DNA from: Jannaschia seohaensis | Lineage (GTDB): Bacteria; Pseudomonadota; Alphaproteobacteria; Rhodobacterales; Rhodobacteraceae | Assembly (NCBI RefSeq): GCF_900116765.1 | Contig: NZ_UETC01000004.1 | Span: forward strand, 248,001 to 312,000 | Reading direction: 5' to 3' | DNA length: 64,000 nucleotides | Shown: positions 27,626 through 36,436 of the stretch, piece after piece | Position numbering within the stretch: the stretch's first letter is position 1 | Layout of the letters: each line of letters opens with the position of its first letter | Position numbers and translations under genes: made by a program | Notes under the pieces: generated by a model | Databases searched by the model: none | The model's input: the letters and a program-made list of their open reading frames with translations, nothing else | What the model was told of the DNA's origin: nothing

Positions 27626-27930
27626 GCCCGTCTGATGGGGCCTGCCGTCGCCCTAGGCGAAAGGTCTGCAGGTTCGTCTGGGTCGCCGAAGAAATCTATC
27701 TCTGCGGCGAGGGACAGGGTCAGACCATCGACGCGATGGGGCGGACTGGAGAGATAAGGATCTGCTTTGACGAGGCGTGTGGGCGTCCGTGGGTCGAAGC
27801 CCTCTTTGATCAAGGCGCGCGCCAGCAAGCAGGTGGCTCGCTCCAGCGCGATTATGCTAACTCCTTCTGCCCAGGCGGTCGATGTCCGCCGCCCTGCGAT
27901 GAAGGTCTCGTCGTGAAGTATCGTCAACAT
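27622..27930 (-). CDS. Possible hypothetical protein
   Basis: A 102-codon frame, convergent with the HTH-less LuxR gene (4-bp overlap at the stops). The sequence (MLTILHDETFIAGRRTST...) has a plausible amino-acid mix, but there is no recognised family and no ribosome binding site. It could be a fragment of a larger decayed gene. Confidence 0.35.
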   Translation of the reverse strand: MLTILHDETFIAGRRTSTAWAEGVSIIALERATCLLARALIKEGFDPRTPTRLVKADPYLSSPPHRVDGLTLSLAAEIDFFGDPDEPADLSPRATAGPIRRA

Positions 27931-28550
27931 CGAGCATTACCAATTTTCCGTAACTTATCGACTTGCACGCTGACAACAGTTCGACCGACATGCGGTTTCC
28001 TGGGGGCCTATTCGCGTCACAATGTTGGAGCTAACGATGCGTCAACGGCCATTCCCGGCCCTCGACTAGGCCGGGAGGGGGGTGGCCGCCTCATGCTCTG
28101 GTCCGGCCCTATCGGAGCAGAGCAGCGGAGGCCGACGTAAGCTCGCCTGTCGCCCAATCTGAAACAGAGCGTTCGTGAATATGAGTGGGGCCTGAACTTT
28201 TGGCAATGCAGCCCCGGGTCATTCCGTTTGCTAGAAAGTTCAGGCGGCACATGTTTGTAAGTGGTTATAAGTTAAGATAAGTGGTGTTCGTGTTACGGAT
28301 GCCGGACAGCCTAAGTGGTGTCGCTTCGCTGAGACAGACAGCGCCTCTAGTGAGAGGGAGCTGTTTCAAGGCGAAAGGTTCTGTCCGGTATCTTCCGTTT
28401 TGTCGCGAGTATGGTTGCAAGGAATATCGGTTAGCCAGTTGCTCGGCTTGGGTGCGCGTGGCGGGGTGAACTGTAACGAATGTTGGAGTTCCCCCGGTTT
28501 TGTGGACGGTTATGGGCTAGAGACCTCTAGTGTGCCGAGTCTGACGCTCG
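27931..28550. other. Intergenic stretch with a long inverted repeat
   Basis: About 600 bp with no supported gene. It contains a perfect 10-bp inverted repeat (CCTGAACTTT at 28191-28200 and AAAGTTCAGG at 28235-28244), an AT-rich stretch near 28.26 kb, and a run (28480-28520) resembling the end of an insertion sequence. It may be the boundary of the mobile region. Confidence 0.4.
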
Positions 28551-28862
28551 CTACCTGTTCCCCCTGATTTCGTCGAGGGCGTCGAGGGCGCGGCGTTCGC
28601 GGGCGAGGATGTTCTGGGCCGACTTGGTCCAGGTGAAGGTCTTCGGGCCGGCGTTGTGCTGGAGGAGGTAGTCGTAGATGGCAGCTTCCAGGTCGCCGAC
28701 GCTGGTGTCGCTGCCGCGCCGGATGCGCTTGGCCGTGATCTCGGCGAAGAACCGTTCGACGAGGTACAGCCAGGACGCGCTGGTCGGCGTGAAGTGCAGC
28801 CGGAAGCGCGGGTGCTGCGACAGCCAGGCCTTCACCTCTGGCGTCTTGTGGGTGTCCGGAAC
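28551..28862 (-). pseudogene. IS630-family transposase C-terminal remnant
   Basis: The frame KTPEVKAWLSQHPRFRLHFTP ... ERFFAEITAKRIRRG ... LEAAIYDYLLQHN is the C-terminal third of an IS630-type DDE transposase (the terminal catalytic Glu is in LVERFFAEI). The N-terminal two thirds are missing. The reading frame joins directly to an IS3 fragment at about 28862. Confidence 0.82.
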
Positions 28863-28925
28863 TTGTGCCGGTCGAGAAGCTCGCATTCGAAGGTGGCGAA
28901 GAAGCTTTCACACATCGCGTTGTCG
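28863..28925 (-). mobile_element. IS3-family transposase fragment
   Basis: About 60 bp coding YDNAMCESFFATFECELLDRHKFRTP on the minus strand, the 'DNAxxESFF' block of IS3-family OrfB. It is wedged between the IS630 remnant and the IS5 fragment at 28926, so at least three elements meet here. Confidence 0.7.
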
Positions 28926-28985
28926 TATGGGAGACGACCCTCGAGGCGCTCAACGAAGGCGCCGCCGAGCTCGAGCACCCGCGCG
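28926..28985 (+). repeat. IS5 transposase fragment, left direct repeat
   Basis: A 60-bp segment identical except for 3 bases to 42852-42911, in the same orientation. It codes WETTLEALNEGAAELEHP, an IS5-family transposase piece. The two copies flank 13.9 kb holding the integrase and Zorya genes. Confidence 0.8.
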
Positions 28986-29045
28986 CCGTTCCTGCGAGAT
29001 GGCAGACCCAACCCGAGACAGGGGGCAGGGCAGCCATACCCGACG

Positions 29046-29957
29046 ATGGCCCCGATCGATATTGCACGGATGGCGATGGCCCCCCCGTGCGTTCCGAAGG
29101 ACAACGCGAGGTGGTTCATTGCGTCCAGCTACGCCCAGCCCGACGCCCGGTCCCATGCTGCGCAGGCGGAGCGGGGCACGTTCTGGGCGCTGCCGGTGGA
29201 CGTCGATAGCGGCAACCCCTCGCTGGAGGCCGTGGAAGCTGCGTTGATGGCGGTCTTGGGGGACGTGCGGTGGCTGGTCTACTCCAGCCGCTCCGCCACC
29301 GAGGACGCCCGCAAATGGCGAGCCTTGGTGCCGCTGGAGGGACCCTTGCCGGGCGCTGATTACGCGGACACGCAAGCCGCCTTCTTTGCACTGCTGGACG
29401 CCGAGGGCCTTGCCTGCGATCCCGCTCTGACGCGACCCGGACAACTGATCTACACCCCAAACCGGGGCGCGTTCTACACCTACTCGCTTCGGAGCGACCC
29501 GCCGCGTCTGACATTGACCGCAAGCGCGGTGGTCCGGCAGCGTGAGGCCGACCGGAGCTTGCGCGCCGCGGCCGAGGCAGCGCAGCACGCCCGGACCGAG
29601 AGGCTGCGTCTGGAACGGCTTGAGCAGCTACGTGACGGACCATCGCCCATCGAAGCATTCAACGCGGCAAATCCGGTTCCCGATCTTTTGGCGCATTACG
29701 GGTACCTCCGGGCGGGCGCGTCCTGCGACTGGCGTAGTCCGATGCAAACCAGCAAGTCCTACGCCACCCGCGCGGCCTCCGACTGGTGGGTGAGCCTGTC
29801 CGCCTCCGACGCGTCCTCAGGCTTGGGGGCGGTTTCGAGAGCAGGCGCGGCCTACGGCGATGCCTTCGATCTTTTCGTTCACTTCGAGCACGGCGGGAAC
29901 CGCGAGACCGCATTGAGGGCCGTGCTGGCCGGACTGTGGGAGGGCGGCTCATGCTGA
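29046..29957 (+). CDS. Mobile-element replication-type protein (primase-like)
   Basis: A 303-residue protein. Its first half (PKDNARWFIASSYAQP ... GTFWALPVDVDS ... WLVYSSRSATEDARKWRALVPL) resembles a group of phage and plasmid replication proteins with a primase-type fold that are usually followed by a DUF3987 ATPase, as here. Its 5' end lies about 60 bp after an IS junction, so an N-terminal truncation is possible. The ATG at 29046 is the first that avoids the IS fragment. It overlaps the next gene by 7 bp. Confidence 0.6.
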   Translation: MAPIDIARMAMAPPCVPKDNARWFIASSYAQPDARSHAAQAERGTFWALPVDVDSGNPSLEAVEAALMAVLGDVRWLVYSSRSATEDARKWRALVPLEGPLPGADYADTQAAFFALLDAEGLACDPALTRPGQLIYTPNRGAFYTYSLRSDPPRLTLTASAVVRQREADRSLRAAAEAAQHARTERLRLERLEQLRDGPSPIEAFNAANPVPDLLAHYGYLRAGASCDWRSPMQTSKSYATRAASDWWVSLSASDASSGLGAVSRAGAAYGDAFDLFVHFEHGGNRETALRAVLAGLWEGGSC

Positions 29958-30752
29958 TCCCCATCGCGCCATCAGTTCCGGCCCCTGATCCGATGGACGG
30001 CGAGCCGGAGCCGTCTGATGCCATGGCCGTGCAGGCTGCTGACCCTAACGCTTGGCCCGCGCCGGACATGCGGCTCCTTTCGCCCGATCTGCCGCCCGCT
30101 CCGCCGCTACCGCTGAAAGACGTATTGTCGCCCCGCGCGGCCGCATGGGTCGCGGCGACGGCCGAGGGCGCGGGCGCGCCCGCCGATTATGTCTTGGCTG
30201 CGCTTCTTGCCGTGGCATCCGCCGCAATGGGCAACGCGCGTTGGGTGACGATCTGGCCGGGGTGGTCCGAGCCGCCGACCCTCTGGACGATGGCGATAGG
30301 CAACCCCAGCGCGGGGAAGTCGCCCGCCATCGCCTCCGTTCTGGCGCCCTTGGAGGCGGCGGAGCGGCCCTTGCGCCGGGAGGCCGAGGACGCGCGGGAC
30401 GCATGGGCGAAGTCCGCCAAGTTGGCGGAGGTAAAGGCGGAGGCATGGAAGGCTGCCGTCAAGGCGGCGCTGAAGAAGGGCACCGAGCCGCCGGAGTTGC
30501 CCGAGGACGCGCGCACGGGCGAGCCGCCGCATCTGCCACGTCTAGTGATCCGTGACGCCACCGTGGAGAAGGTGGGCACGATCCTGCATGCCCATGCGGG
30601 CCAAAACGTTGACGGTCACGTTGCGCACGCCGAACACGACAACCCTGCCCAACACGACGGAGGCAGACCGGAGCTATGCGCTGGACCTGCTGGAACGCTG
30701 GGGGCTGGTGGCGCCGCCCGCGCAGGGCGTTGACCTGATCGAGGATGACTGA
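29951..30752 (+). pseudogene. DUF3987-type ATPase, broken by an internal deletion
   Basis: It starts in a good DUF3987 frame, with a Pro-rich N-terminus, LAALLAVASAAMGNARWV and Walker A GNPSAGKSPA (near residue 120), up to the conserved RLVIRDATVEKVGTIL. The conserved middle of the family is missing. Sequence that looks like the true C-terminus (ADRSYALDLLERWGLVAPP) follows in another frame, ending at 30752. The straight frame ends at 30733. I infer a deletion of several hundred bases with frameshift. Confidence 0.65.
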
Positions 30753-31572
30753 CGTCTCTCCCATCGCGCTACTGAGCGGCATCATCGCCCAGGGAGGGAA
30801 GGTGGCGGCAGACAGCTATCGCGACTGCGACGGCTATGGCCCCCTCGTGACTGCGGGTCTGGTCCGACGGGAGGGACTTGTTTCGTCGGTCCTATGCGAG
30901 GCGTGCGATATTGGCCACGAAGCGCCCGTCCTCTACGAAAGTGACACCTACGGCCATGTCTGCCCCGAGGCTGGTTTCGTGCCGATGGCCCGCGGCGACC
31001 TGATCGCCATCGCGCCTGATCTTGAAGTGTTGGCGACGCAGATCGCTGGTGCGCTGGGGTGCCGCGAGCGCGCACCGCGGCACATTGGCGATGGCATCTG
31101 GCATGTCGGAACCGTGCGAACCGAGGCGGCGGACGTTGGGGTCTATTTCTGCGCGCGTTTACAGACCTCTGATGACCTGCACTTGCTGGACGCGGCATTG
31201 CGCGATCAGGTGCGCAGGCGCTTCGGGCTGGTTCTGACGGCACATGGCACGCTCCAAATGCCGGGCATGACCACAGCTCCGCTCGATCAGGTGATCGGGT
31301 TCGATGGGGCGCGCGGCTGTCTGGTCGCCGACGCCGATCCGACCACGCTCGTCAATGCTCCGATTACGCGCAAAGGTGGGCGCCCGAATCTTCATGGCGA
31401 GCGCATCAGGGCGATCATCGCGGATCGCACTACGAGCAGTCAGGCTGAGGTGGGCAATAACGCGGAAGTCCGCGCGATTCTGGCCGAATACCAGCAGAAA
31501 CACCCCAACGAACCACAGCCGTCCCGTTCAACCATCCGACGCCACCTGTCTGCCGCGCGGGGTGGTTCATAA
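30745..31572 (+). CDS. Hypothetical mobile-element protein
   Basis: A 275-residue protein of no recognised family. A possible metal site is visible (LCEACDIGHEAPVLY ... GHVCPEAGF, residues 50-76). The C-terminal 70 residues are basic and Gln/Arg-rich (RSTIRRHLSAARGG) and may bind DNA. It overlaps the pseudogene end by 8 bp, consistent with an operon with the replication genes. I recall similar proteins in alphaproteobacterial islands near an excisionase, but cannot name a function. Confidence 0.65.
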   Translation: MTDVSPIALLSGIIAQGGKVAADSYRDCDGYGPLVTAGLVRREGLVSSVLCEACDIGHEAPVLYESDTYGHVCPEAGFVPMARGDLIAIAPDLEVLATQIAGALGCRERAPRHIGDGIWHVGTVRTEAADVGVYFCARLQTSDDLHLLDAALRDQVRRRFGLVLTAHGTLQMPGMTTAPLDQVIGFDGARGCLVADADPTTLVNAPITRKGGRPNLHGERIRAIIADRTTSSQAEVGNNAEVRAILAEYQQKHPNEPQPSRSTIRRHLSAARGGS

Positions 31573-31653
31573 CTGGTCCATAACCGCGCCAGTGTTTTGG
31601 ACCACCTGCCGTTCGCCATCGTCCGCCCGCACTCAAACAAAGGAGTATGGGCT

Positions 31654-31869
31654 ATGGCGGACATCACCGAAATCTTGAACCAAGTGCCTCAGATCATGGC
31701 TGTTTCACCGAACGAGGCAGCTCGTCTGTGCAGTATCGGTCGCACGACGCTCTATGCTGCCCTGTCCTCGGGCGAGTTGAAGAGCGTTAAGATCGGTACG
31801 CGCCGTCTGATTACGTTGGAGGCGCTGCGCGAATGGTTGCAGCGTAACGAAACCGCTGGGGGCAAGTGA
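31654..31869 (+). CDS. AlpA/excisionase-type helix-turn-helix protein
   Basis: A 71-residue HTH protein: NEAARLCSIGRTTLYAALSSGELKSVKIGTRRLIT is the MerR-like fold used by AlpA and Xis-type factors ('GRTTLY ... L.S.KIG.RRL'). The ATG at 31654 has AGGAG about 9 nt upstream. It precedes a second HTH protein and the integrase, so it is likely the recombination directionality factor or a regulator of the element. Confidence 0.82.
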   Translation: MADITEILNQVPQIMAVSPNEAARLCSIGRTTLYAALSSGELKSVKIGTRRLITLEALREWLQRNETAGGK

Positions 31870-31876
31870 GGCGTAA

Positions 31877-32323
31877 ATGCCGAAGCAAGCCCGCCTGACA
31901 GGCATTAAATCGCTGCGCTGCTATACAGTGGACGAGGCGGCAGAGACGGTCGGCGTCTCTGTCCGCACCGTGCGCAACTGGATCGGGGCGGGTCTTGAGG
32001 CGATGGATGACGACCGCCCGATGCTGATCCGCGGCGATGCGCTGCAAGCTTTCATTCGGCAGCACCGCGCCCGCCGAAAGATCAAGGTCACCATGGACGA
32101 ATTCTACTGTCTTGCCTGCCGCGCGGCGCGCAAGCCCGCGGGCGGCATGGCCGACTGCACCATCCGCGAGGGGCGGGCGATGCTGACCGCGCTCTGCACC
32201 ACCTGCGAAACCGTGGTCAACAAGCCTGTGCCGGTGGGGCAGGTGCCCCTGATCGCGCGCCGCCTCGAGCTTGCAATCACGCGGCATCCGACGTCACCGG
32301 CGCCTGCTGATCATGAGGCATGA
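31877..32323 (+). CDS. Helix-turn-helix protein with Cys-rich C-terminus
   Basis: A 148-residue protein. Its N-terminal MerR-like HTH (TVDEAAETVGVSVRTVRNWI) is followed by a Cys-rich segment (FYCLACRAARKPAGGMADC ... ALCTTCETVV) that probably binds zinc. It sits between the excisionase-like gene and the integrase, 7 bp after the former. It fits as a regulatory DNA-binding protein of the element. Confidence 0.75.
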   Translation: MPKQARLTGIKSLRCYTVDEAAETVGVSVRTVRNWIGAGLEAMDDDRPMLIRGDALQAFIRQHRARRKIKVTMDEFYCLACRAARKPAGGMADCTIREGRAMLTALCTTCETVVNKPVPVGQVPLIARRLELAITRHPTSPAPADHEA

Positions 32324-32434
32324 GAGCACATTAAGGTGTTGGACAGTCTCCCCCCTGTTTTTCCGCTTCGCGTCCCCCTCCATCGGCACGCTTTCCAGCA
32401 CGCCCAAATCATGCTGACGAAAGGACCTGGTACC

Positions 32435-33478
32435 ATGAAACCCGCAGCCCGCCCGCTTGAGAAGAACGAACGCGTCAAGCGTCAGTTCATGGCGTTCCGC
32501 AAACACGCCAAGCAACTGTCCGAGAAGACGCTGGACCGTGAACTAGCCGCGTTGGAGACTTTCGATGTCTGGAACGGGCGCAAGGATTTCGCGCGCTTCC
32601 ATGTCGAATGGGCCATCGGCTTCCGCGGGCATCTGGATCAGGCCAGGGGGCGCGACGGCAGACCGTTCAGCAAATCCACCACCCGCGCGATCATGGGCAC
32701 GCTACGCGAGTTCATCCTATGGCTGTCGCAGCAAGACGGATTTCGCCGCCGCATCCGCCCCGCCGATGCCGACTACTTCCGGCTGTCCCGCCGCGACGAA
32801 GCCGAGGCCCGCGCCGCTCCCGAACGCCCCGCGCCAAGCCCGACGCAGGCACGGCGCGCGCTGTCTCTAATGCCCGCGGGGACGCCGCGCGAGATGCGTG
32901 ACAAGGCAGTGGTCGCGTTGCTGATTTTGACCGGCATCCGCGTGAAGGCGCTGGTGTCGTTGCGACTCAAACATGTCGATCTGGTCGAGAAATCGGTCAT
33001 GCAGAACCCGCGCGAGGTGGCCACCAAGTTCGGCAAGCGCATCGATACCTTCTTCGCCAAGGGGTTCGATGAGGCCGAGGTCGCGCTGGCGGCATGGATG
33101 GCGCATCTAGATCAAACCGCCCTCTACGGCCCGGACGACCCGCTGTTTCCGGCCACCGCCATCGCGCCGCGCGCCAATTCCGGGTTTGCCGCCAGTGGGT
33201 TCGAGCGCCGTCCATGGAAGAGTACGGAACCCGTCCGCCAGATCGTCCGGGCGGCATTCGAGGCCGCCGGCCTTCCCAACTACGGCCCGCACGCGTTTCG
33301 ACACATGCTGGCCCGCCACGCGGCCAAGACGGCCAAGTCTGTCGCCGAACTGGTCGCCACCTCCCAAAACCTCGGCCACACCGATGTCCTGACAACCTTG
33401 CGCAGTTACGGCCAGATCAGCCGCGAACGCCAACGCGCTCTGATCACCGGTCAAGCCGAGGATGACCTGCTTGAATGA
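32435..33478 (+). CDS. Tyrosine recombinase/integrase
   Basis: A 347-residue tyrosine integrase. Residues 1-110 carry a SAM-like DNA-binding domain (SEKTLDRELAALETFDVW). The catalytic residues are R169 (TGIR), H286 and R289 (GPHAFRH), H315 (LGHTD) and Y325 (SYGQI). The ATG at 32435 is chosen; an ATG 24 bp upstream is also possible. Its 3' end is duplicated, with about 84% identity over 62 bp, at 43320-43381 beside tRNA-Ser, which is the likely attachment site. Confidence 0.93.
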   Translation: MKPAARPLEKNERVKRQFMAFRKHAKQLSEKTLDRELAALETFDVWNGRKDFARFHVEWAIGFRGHLDQARGRDGRPFSKSTTRAIMGTLREFILWLSQQDGFRRRIRPADADYFRLSRRDEAEARAAPERPAPSPTQARRALSLMPAGTPREMRDKAVVALLILTGIRVKALVSLRLKHVDLVEKSVMQNPREVATKFGKRIDTFFAKGFDEAEVALAAWMAHLDQTALYGPDDPLFPATAIAPRANSGFAASGFERRPWKSTEPVRQIVRAAFEAAGLPNYGPHAFRHMLARHAAKTAKSVAELVATSQNLGHTDVLTTLRSYGQISRERQRALITGQAEDDLLE

Positions 33479-33514
33479 TCCGTACCGGCCTAAGCAACGG
33501 ACGCCAGGCGTGGG
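33453..33514 (+). repeat. Integrase 3'-end direct repeat, copy A
   Basis: The integrase stop region and following sequence (about 62 bp) recur at 43320-43381 with about 10 mismatches. See copy B. The gap from copy A to the sequence TGGCGAAAG (33582) is about the same as from copy B to the tRNA CCA end. Confidence 0.75.
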
Positions 33515-33904
33515 GAAAGTGTAGGAACGTCCTGCTCTGGTCTCAAAATAAGATAATAAAACAGATGTTTGAAAAATTAAGTGGCGAAAGCGAATTCCGA
33601 GTCCGAACGTTCTTCGAACTACAGGAAATTGAGAGTGAGATATCTTTCTGTCTGTGGCAGCGTGCCAGCCAGCGAGCGTGGAGGCTGTCACGATCCGAGC
33701 ACTGCCCACAGGCACATCAAGGCGGGCAAACACTTGCTGGTCTTGACGCTACTGCGCTCGGGTGCCGCACGACCAGACCAAAAGGATCGTCCAGGGGCGA
33801 CGAGCGGAAGCGACATTCCGATTCCGCGAAGGCCAACCGCATCTCGCCTCTCCTGCAAGAGCCCTCACAGATGGCCGTGACCCTCCGTGGGAAACACAGC
33901 CTTT
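33515..33904. other. Intergenic stretch after the integrase
   Basis: About 390 bp without a supported gene. It begins AT-rich (33530-33600), unlike its neighbours, and then grades into IS-like sequence. Short frames on both strands look like shadows. Confidence 0.4.
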
Positions 33905-34237
33905 TCGCAGATGCCGCCCTTTCGCGTCCGGCACCGCGTCGGCGGTGCCGAGACCGCAATACCGCATCTAGCTGAGCCGGTCTCGCACCATCTTCCCCGT
34001 CGCCTTTAGAGTCAGCCCGTGCAGGCTCTCCAAAATGAGCATCCGGGACCTGGGCACAACGTCCATATCGAGACACCCGCCCTTCGGCGAGCGCTTGCAC
34101 CCCGCGGTGTACTCCTGGTTGGGCCGGAACATCTTGAAACCCACGGCCGCGTTCAGCGTCTCCAAGGGATCGGCCCCTTCGCAGATCTCCGCTGGCCGGT
34201 CCTCAGCGCTCCAGAACCTCGCCAGCTTCTCCATCAA
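33905..34237 (-). pseudogene. IS5-family transposase N-terminal remnant
   Basis: The minus strand gives MMEKLARFWSAEDRPAEICEG ... ADPLETLNAAVGF ... MLILESLHGLTLKATGKMV RDRLS, then a stop, then MRYCGLGTADAVPDA. This is the N-terminal region of an IS5/IS1182-like transposase. The stop (TAG, complement at 33968-33970) replaces the conserved Trp of LSWMRYC, and the downstream part diverges. Confidence 0.8.
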
Positions 34238-34320
34238 TCCTGCGCCCGCTGCATCTATCGGCGTTGACTCGCGGCATCTCGCCCAGGGAGATAGGTTTCC
34301 GGAACTTTTCAGCTATGTCT

Positions 34321-34344
34321 CTGGACTCACGACGTGAATCCCAG
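34321..34344. promoter_or_regulatory. Palindrome upstream of zorA
   Basis: Imperfect palindrome centred at about 34332: CTGGACTCACG, one central A, then CGTGAATCCCAG. All but two or three positions pair. It lies about 50-70 bp before the zorA start and could be an operator or a leader hairpin. I see no strong promoter beside it; a TTGACT at about 34265 is a weak -35 candidate. Confidence 0.4.
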
Positions 34345-34391
34345 GCAGGCTTCGTGCAACAAGGCCACGACGCGCAGGAAGGAAGAAGGCG

Positions 34392-36434
34392 TTGGAGTTT
34401 ATTTTAGACATCGGATCGAAGATGTCAGATTTTATTTTCTGGGCATCATCTTTCCTGACCACCCCCCGGGCGCCCGGCTTGGTTTCGATCGGGATCTTGA
34501 TTTGGCTCCTGGTCTCCATTTTGGTTGTGGGTATCAGTTCTCACAGAAAACTGAATGCCCTCAAATGGCTAGGAGGTGAAATTCGGACTACGAAAAACGA
34601 GGCCGCGTTCGCCGCCCAGATTAACAAGATCAGTCAGCAGGCCAAAAAGGTCCGCACCCGAAGCGGCTACGCCCATATCACAGCCGCTTGGGACGAGTTT
34701 CGAGAGACCCTGATAGAGGATAAGAGCGCCGATCCACCGGTCTTGCGAAACAGTGTGCGCCCCTCGAGCTTCTTCAATCTTGAGGATCTTCATTTCGGCC
34801 CGGGGTTCTTCCGCTACATGCCAGGCCTGTTTGTGACGGTCGGGCTGTTCCTCACGTTTCTCGGACTGATCTCGGCGCTTCAGGTGATGGAGGGAGAACT
34901 GAAGAATGCTGAGGGAGATATGCGCGATGGCCTCAGCAATCTTCTAGGGGCGGCATCCGCCAAGTTCATCATGTCTCTGACCGGACTGCTGGCTTCTATC
35001 GTCTTCACTATCGTCCTTCGCTCGCTCACGGGGCGGGTGGATCGTCGGATCCACGCACTCTGCGCCGATCTTGAGACTCGATTGAGCTTCATCAGCCTCG
35101 AGGCGGTCGCGATGGAGCAGCTCGAGATCGCCCGCGGCCAGAAGGACAGCTTCCAGGAGATCGGTACAACACTTGTCGCCGAGCTAAACAATTCCATGCA
35201 AACGGAAATACCGCAGTCAATTTCCAGTTCCATCAGTACAGCGATGGCGCCGCTGCTCGACCAGGTCGGCAAGGCCGGCACCGACGGGGTCGGCCAAATG
35301 GTGACTGATCTGTCTTCACGCTTCTCGGAAGACATCGGTCGGACCCTTTCCGACGCAAGCGCGCAGCTTTCCGCCGCGGGAGATAAGATTGCGAGCCTAT
35401 CCGAACGCATGGACCGGAGCTCCGGCCAGATGGGACAGGAAATGGAGGCCTCCATAGGCAAACTCGCCAACGCGGCAGAGGATCTGTCTACCCGTCTTGC
35501 ATCCGCGGCTGAAACGACGGACGGAACCCTGAGCGCTGGCGCAGAGAAGCTCCTCGAAATTATGAACGAGACGCTCAAGGGAATTCGACACAACACCGCC
35601 GAAGGGACGGATGCACTGAAAGAGGCGGCTGCGGATATGCGCGCCTCCGCCGGAACGTTCCGCGAGGAGCTCGACGCCGCCGCTACCAGCGGATCCGAAG
35701 CGGTCCGCTCCCGGATGGAAACGGCCGGCGCCGAGGTCGAAGGGACGATCTCGGAGGCGGGCCGCGGGATGGCAGACTTGGTCACCCGTAGCGGGCAGGA
35801 CCTCCTGTCCGCAACGGACGAGTTCCGCGAAAAGATCCGGGCCGACCTGGTGGAGCCGATCACCGAGGTAGTGGACCAGTTCGACAAGTTGGCGGACCGG
35901 CTGAAAGACGGGTCCGGTCAGATCGCGACCGCGGCAGGTCACATCAAGTCCGGCGGAGAGACGACCCGGTCTGCGGCCGAAACTCTCATAGCTGCGTCGA
36001 GGGACCTGCATGCGGCCACAGGGCCGGTACGAAGCAGCGTGGAGCGGATCGAAACCGCGACTGATGGGCTCGCGAAGAGTACTGCGGAGGCCGCCGAGAC
36101 CGTCACCAAGTCTTCAAGGGAGACTGCGGAGAACGCCGCGCGGGTTCTGGATGCAGCAAAAGCCGCGCTGAGTGGGGAGCAGAAACTGATCGAGACCTCC
36201 CTCACGAAGTTGGGGGAGGCGCTGGACCATATGGAGCGCCAGCGTGAACAGATCGATGACATGGACGACAAGCTTGGCGTGGCGTTCACTCAGTTTGCCT
36301 CTCATGTCAGGACATCACTCGACACCTTCGCCGAGCATGTCCGCAAGATGAACGGCGAGCTGGCACCTGCGCTGGACACGATGCGAGAGATCGTTGACCA
36401 GGCTGAGAGGTTCCGTCCTGAGCAGAGGCGCTGA
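34392..36434 (+). CDS. zorA: Zorya type I protein ZorA (MotA/ExbB-like motor stator)
   Basis: A 680-residue inner-membrane protein. Membrane helices lie at about residues 29-49, 144-166 and 190-212, with a MotA/TolQ-like loop between. A very long Ala/Ser/Glu-rich tail (220-680) should form the helical tail that reaches into the cytoplasm in ZorA. With ZorB it makes a proton-driven motor that senses phage attack at the envelope. The frame opens with TTG at 34392 (AGGAAGGAAGAAGG upstream); the first ATG is at 34422, ahead of a poor Shine-Dalgarno, so the TTG is preferred. It is two bases ahead of zorB. Confidence 0.9.
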   Translation: MEFILDIGSKMSDFIFWASSFLTTPRAPGLVSIGILIWLLVSILVVGISSHRKLNALKWLGGEIRTTKNEAAFAAQINKISQQAKKVRTRSGYAHITAAWDEFRETLIEDKSADPPVLRNSVRPSSFFNLEDLHFGPGFFRYMPGLFVTVGLFLTFLGLISALQVMEGELKNAEGDMRDGLSNLLGAASAKFIMSLTGLLASIVFTIVLRSLTGRVDRRIHALCADLETRLSFISLEAVAMEQLEIARGQKDSFQEIGTTLVAELNNSMQTEIPQSISSSISTAMAPLLDQVGKAGTDGVGQMVTDLSSRFSEDIGRTLSDASAQLSAAGDKIASLSERMDRSSGQMGQEMEASIGKLANAAEDLSTRLASAAETTDGTLSAGAEKLLEIMNETLKGIRHNTAEGTDALKEAAADMRASAGTFREELDAAATSGSEAVRSRMETAGAEVEGTISEAGRGMADLVTRSGQDLLSATDEFREKIRADLVEPITEVVDQFDKLADRLKDGSGQIATAAGHIKSGGETTRSAAETLIAASRDLHAATGPVRSSVERIETATDGLAKSTAEAAETVTKSSRETAENAARVLDAAKAALSGEQKLIETSLTKLGEALDHMERQREQIDDMDDKLGVAFTQFASHVRTSLDTFAEHVRKMNGELAPALDTMREIVDQAERFRPEQRR

Positions 36435-36436
36435 GC

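Noticed and set aside
33582-33610. Possible degenerate copy of the tRNA-Ser 3' end as an attachment site
   Set aside because: Only about eight leading bases and a GTCCGAAC-like stretch match; too weak to call an att site.
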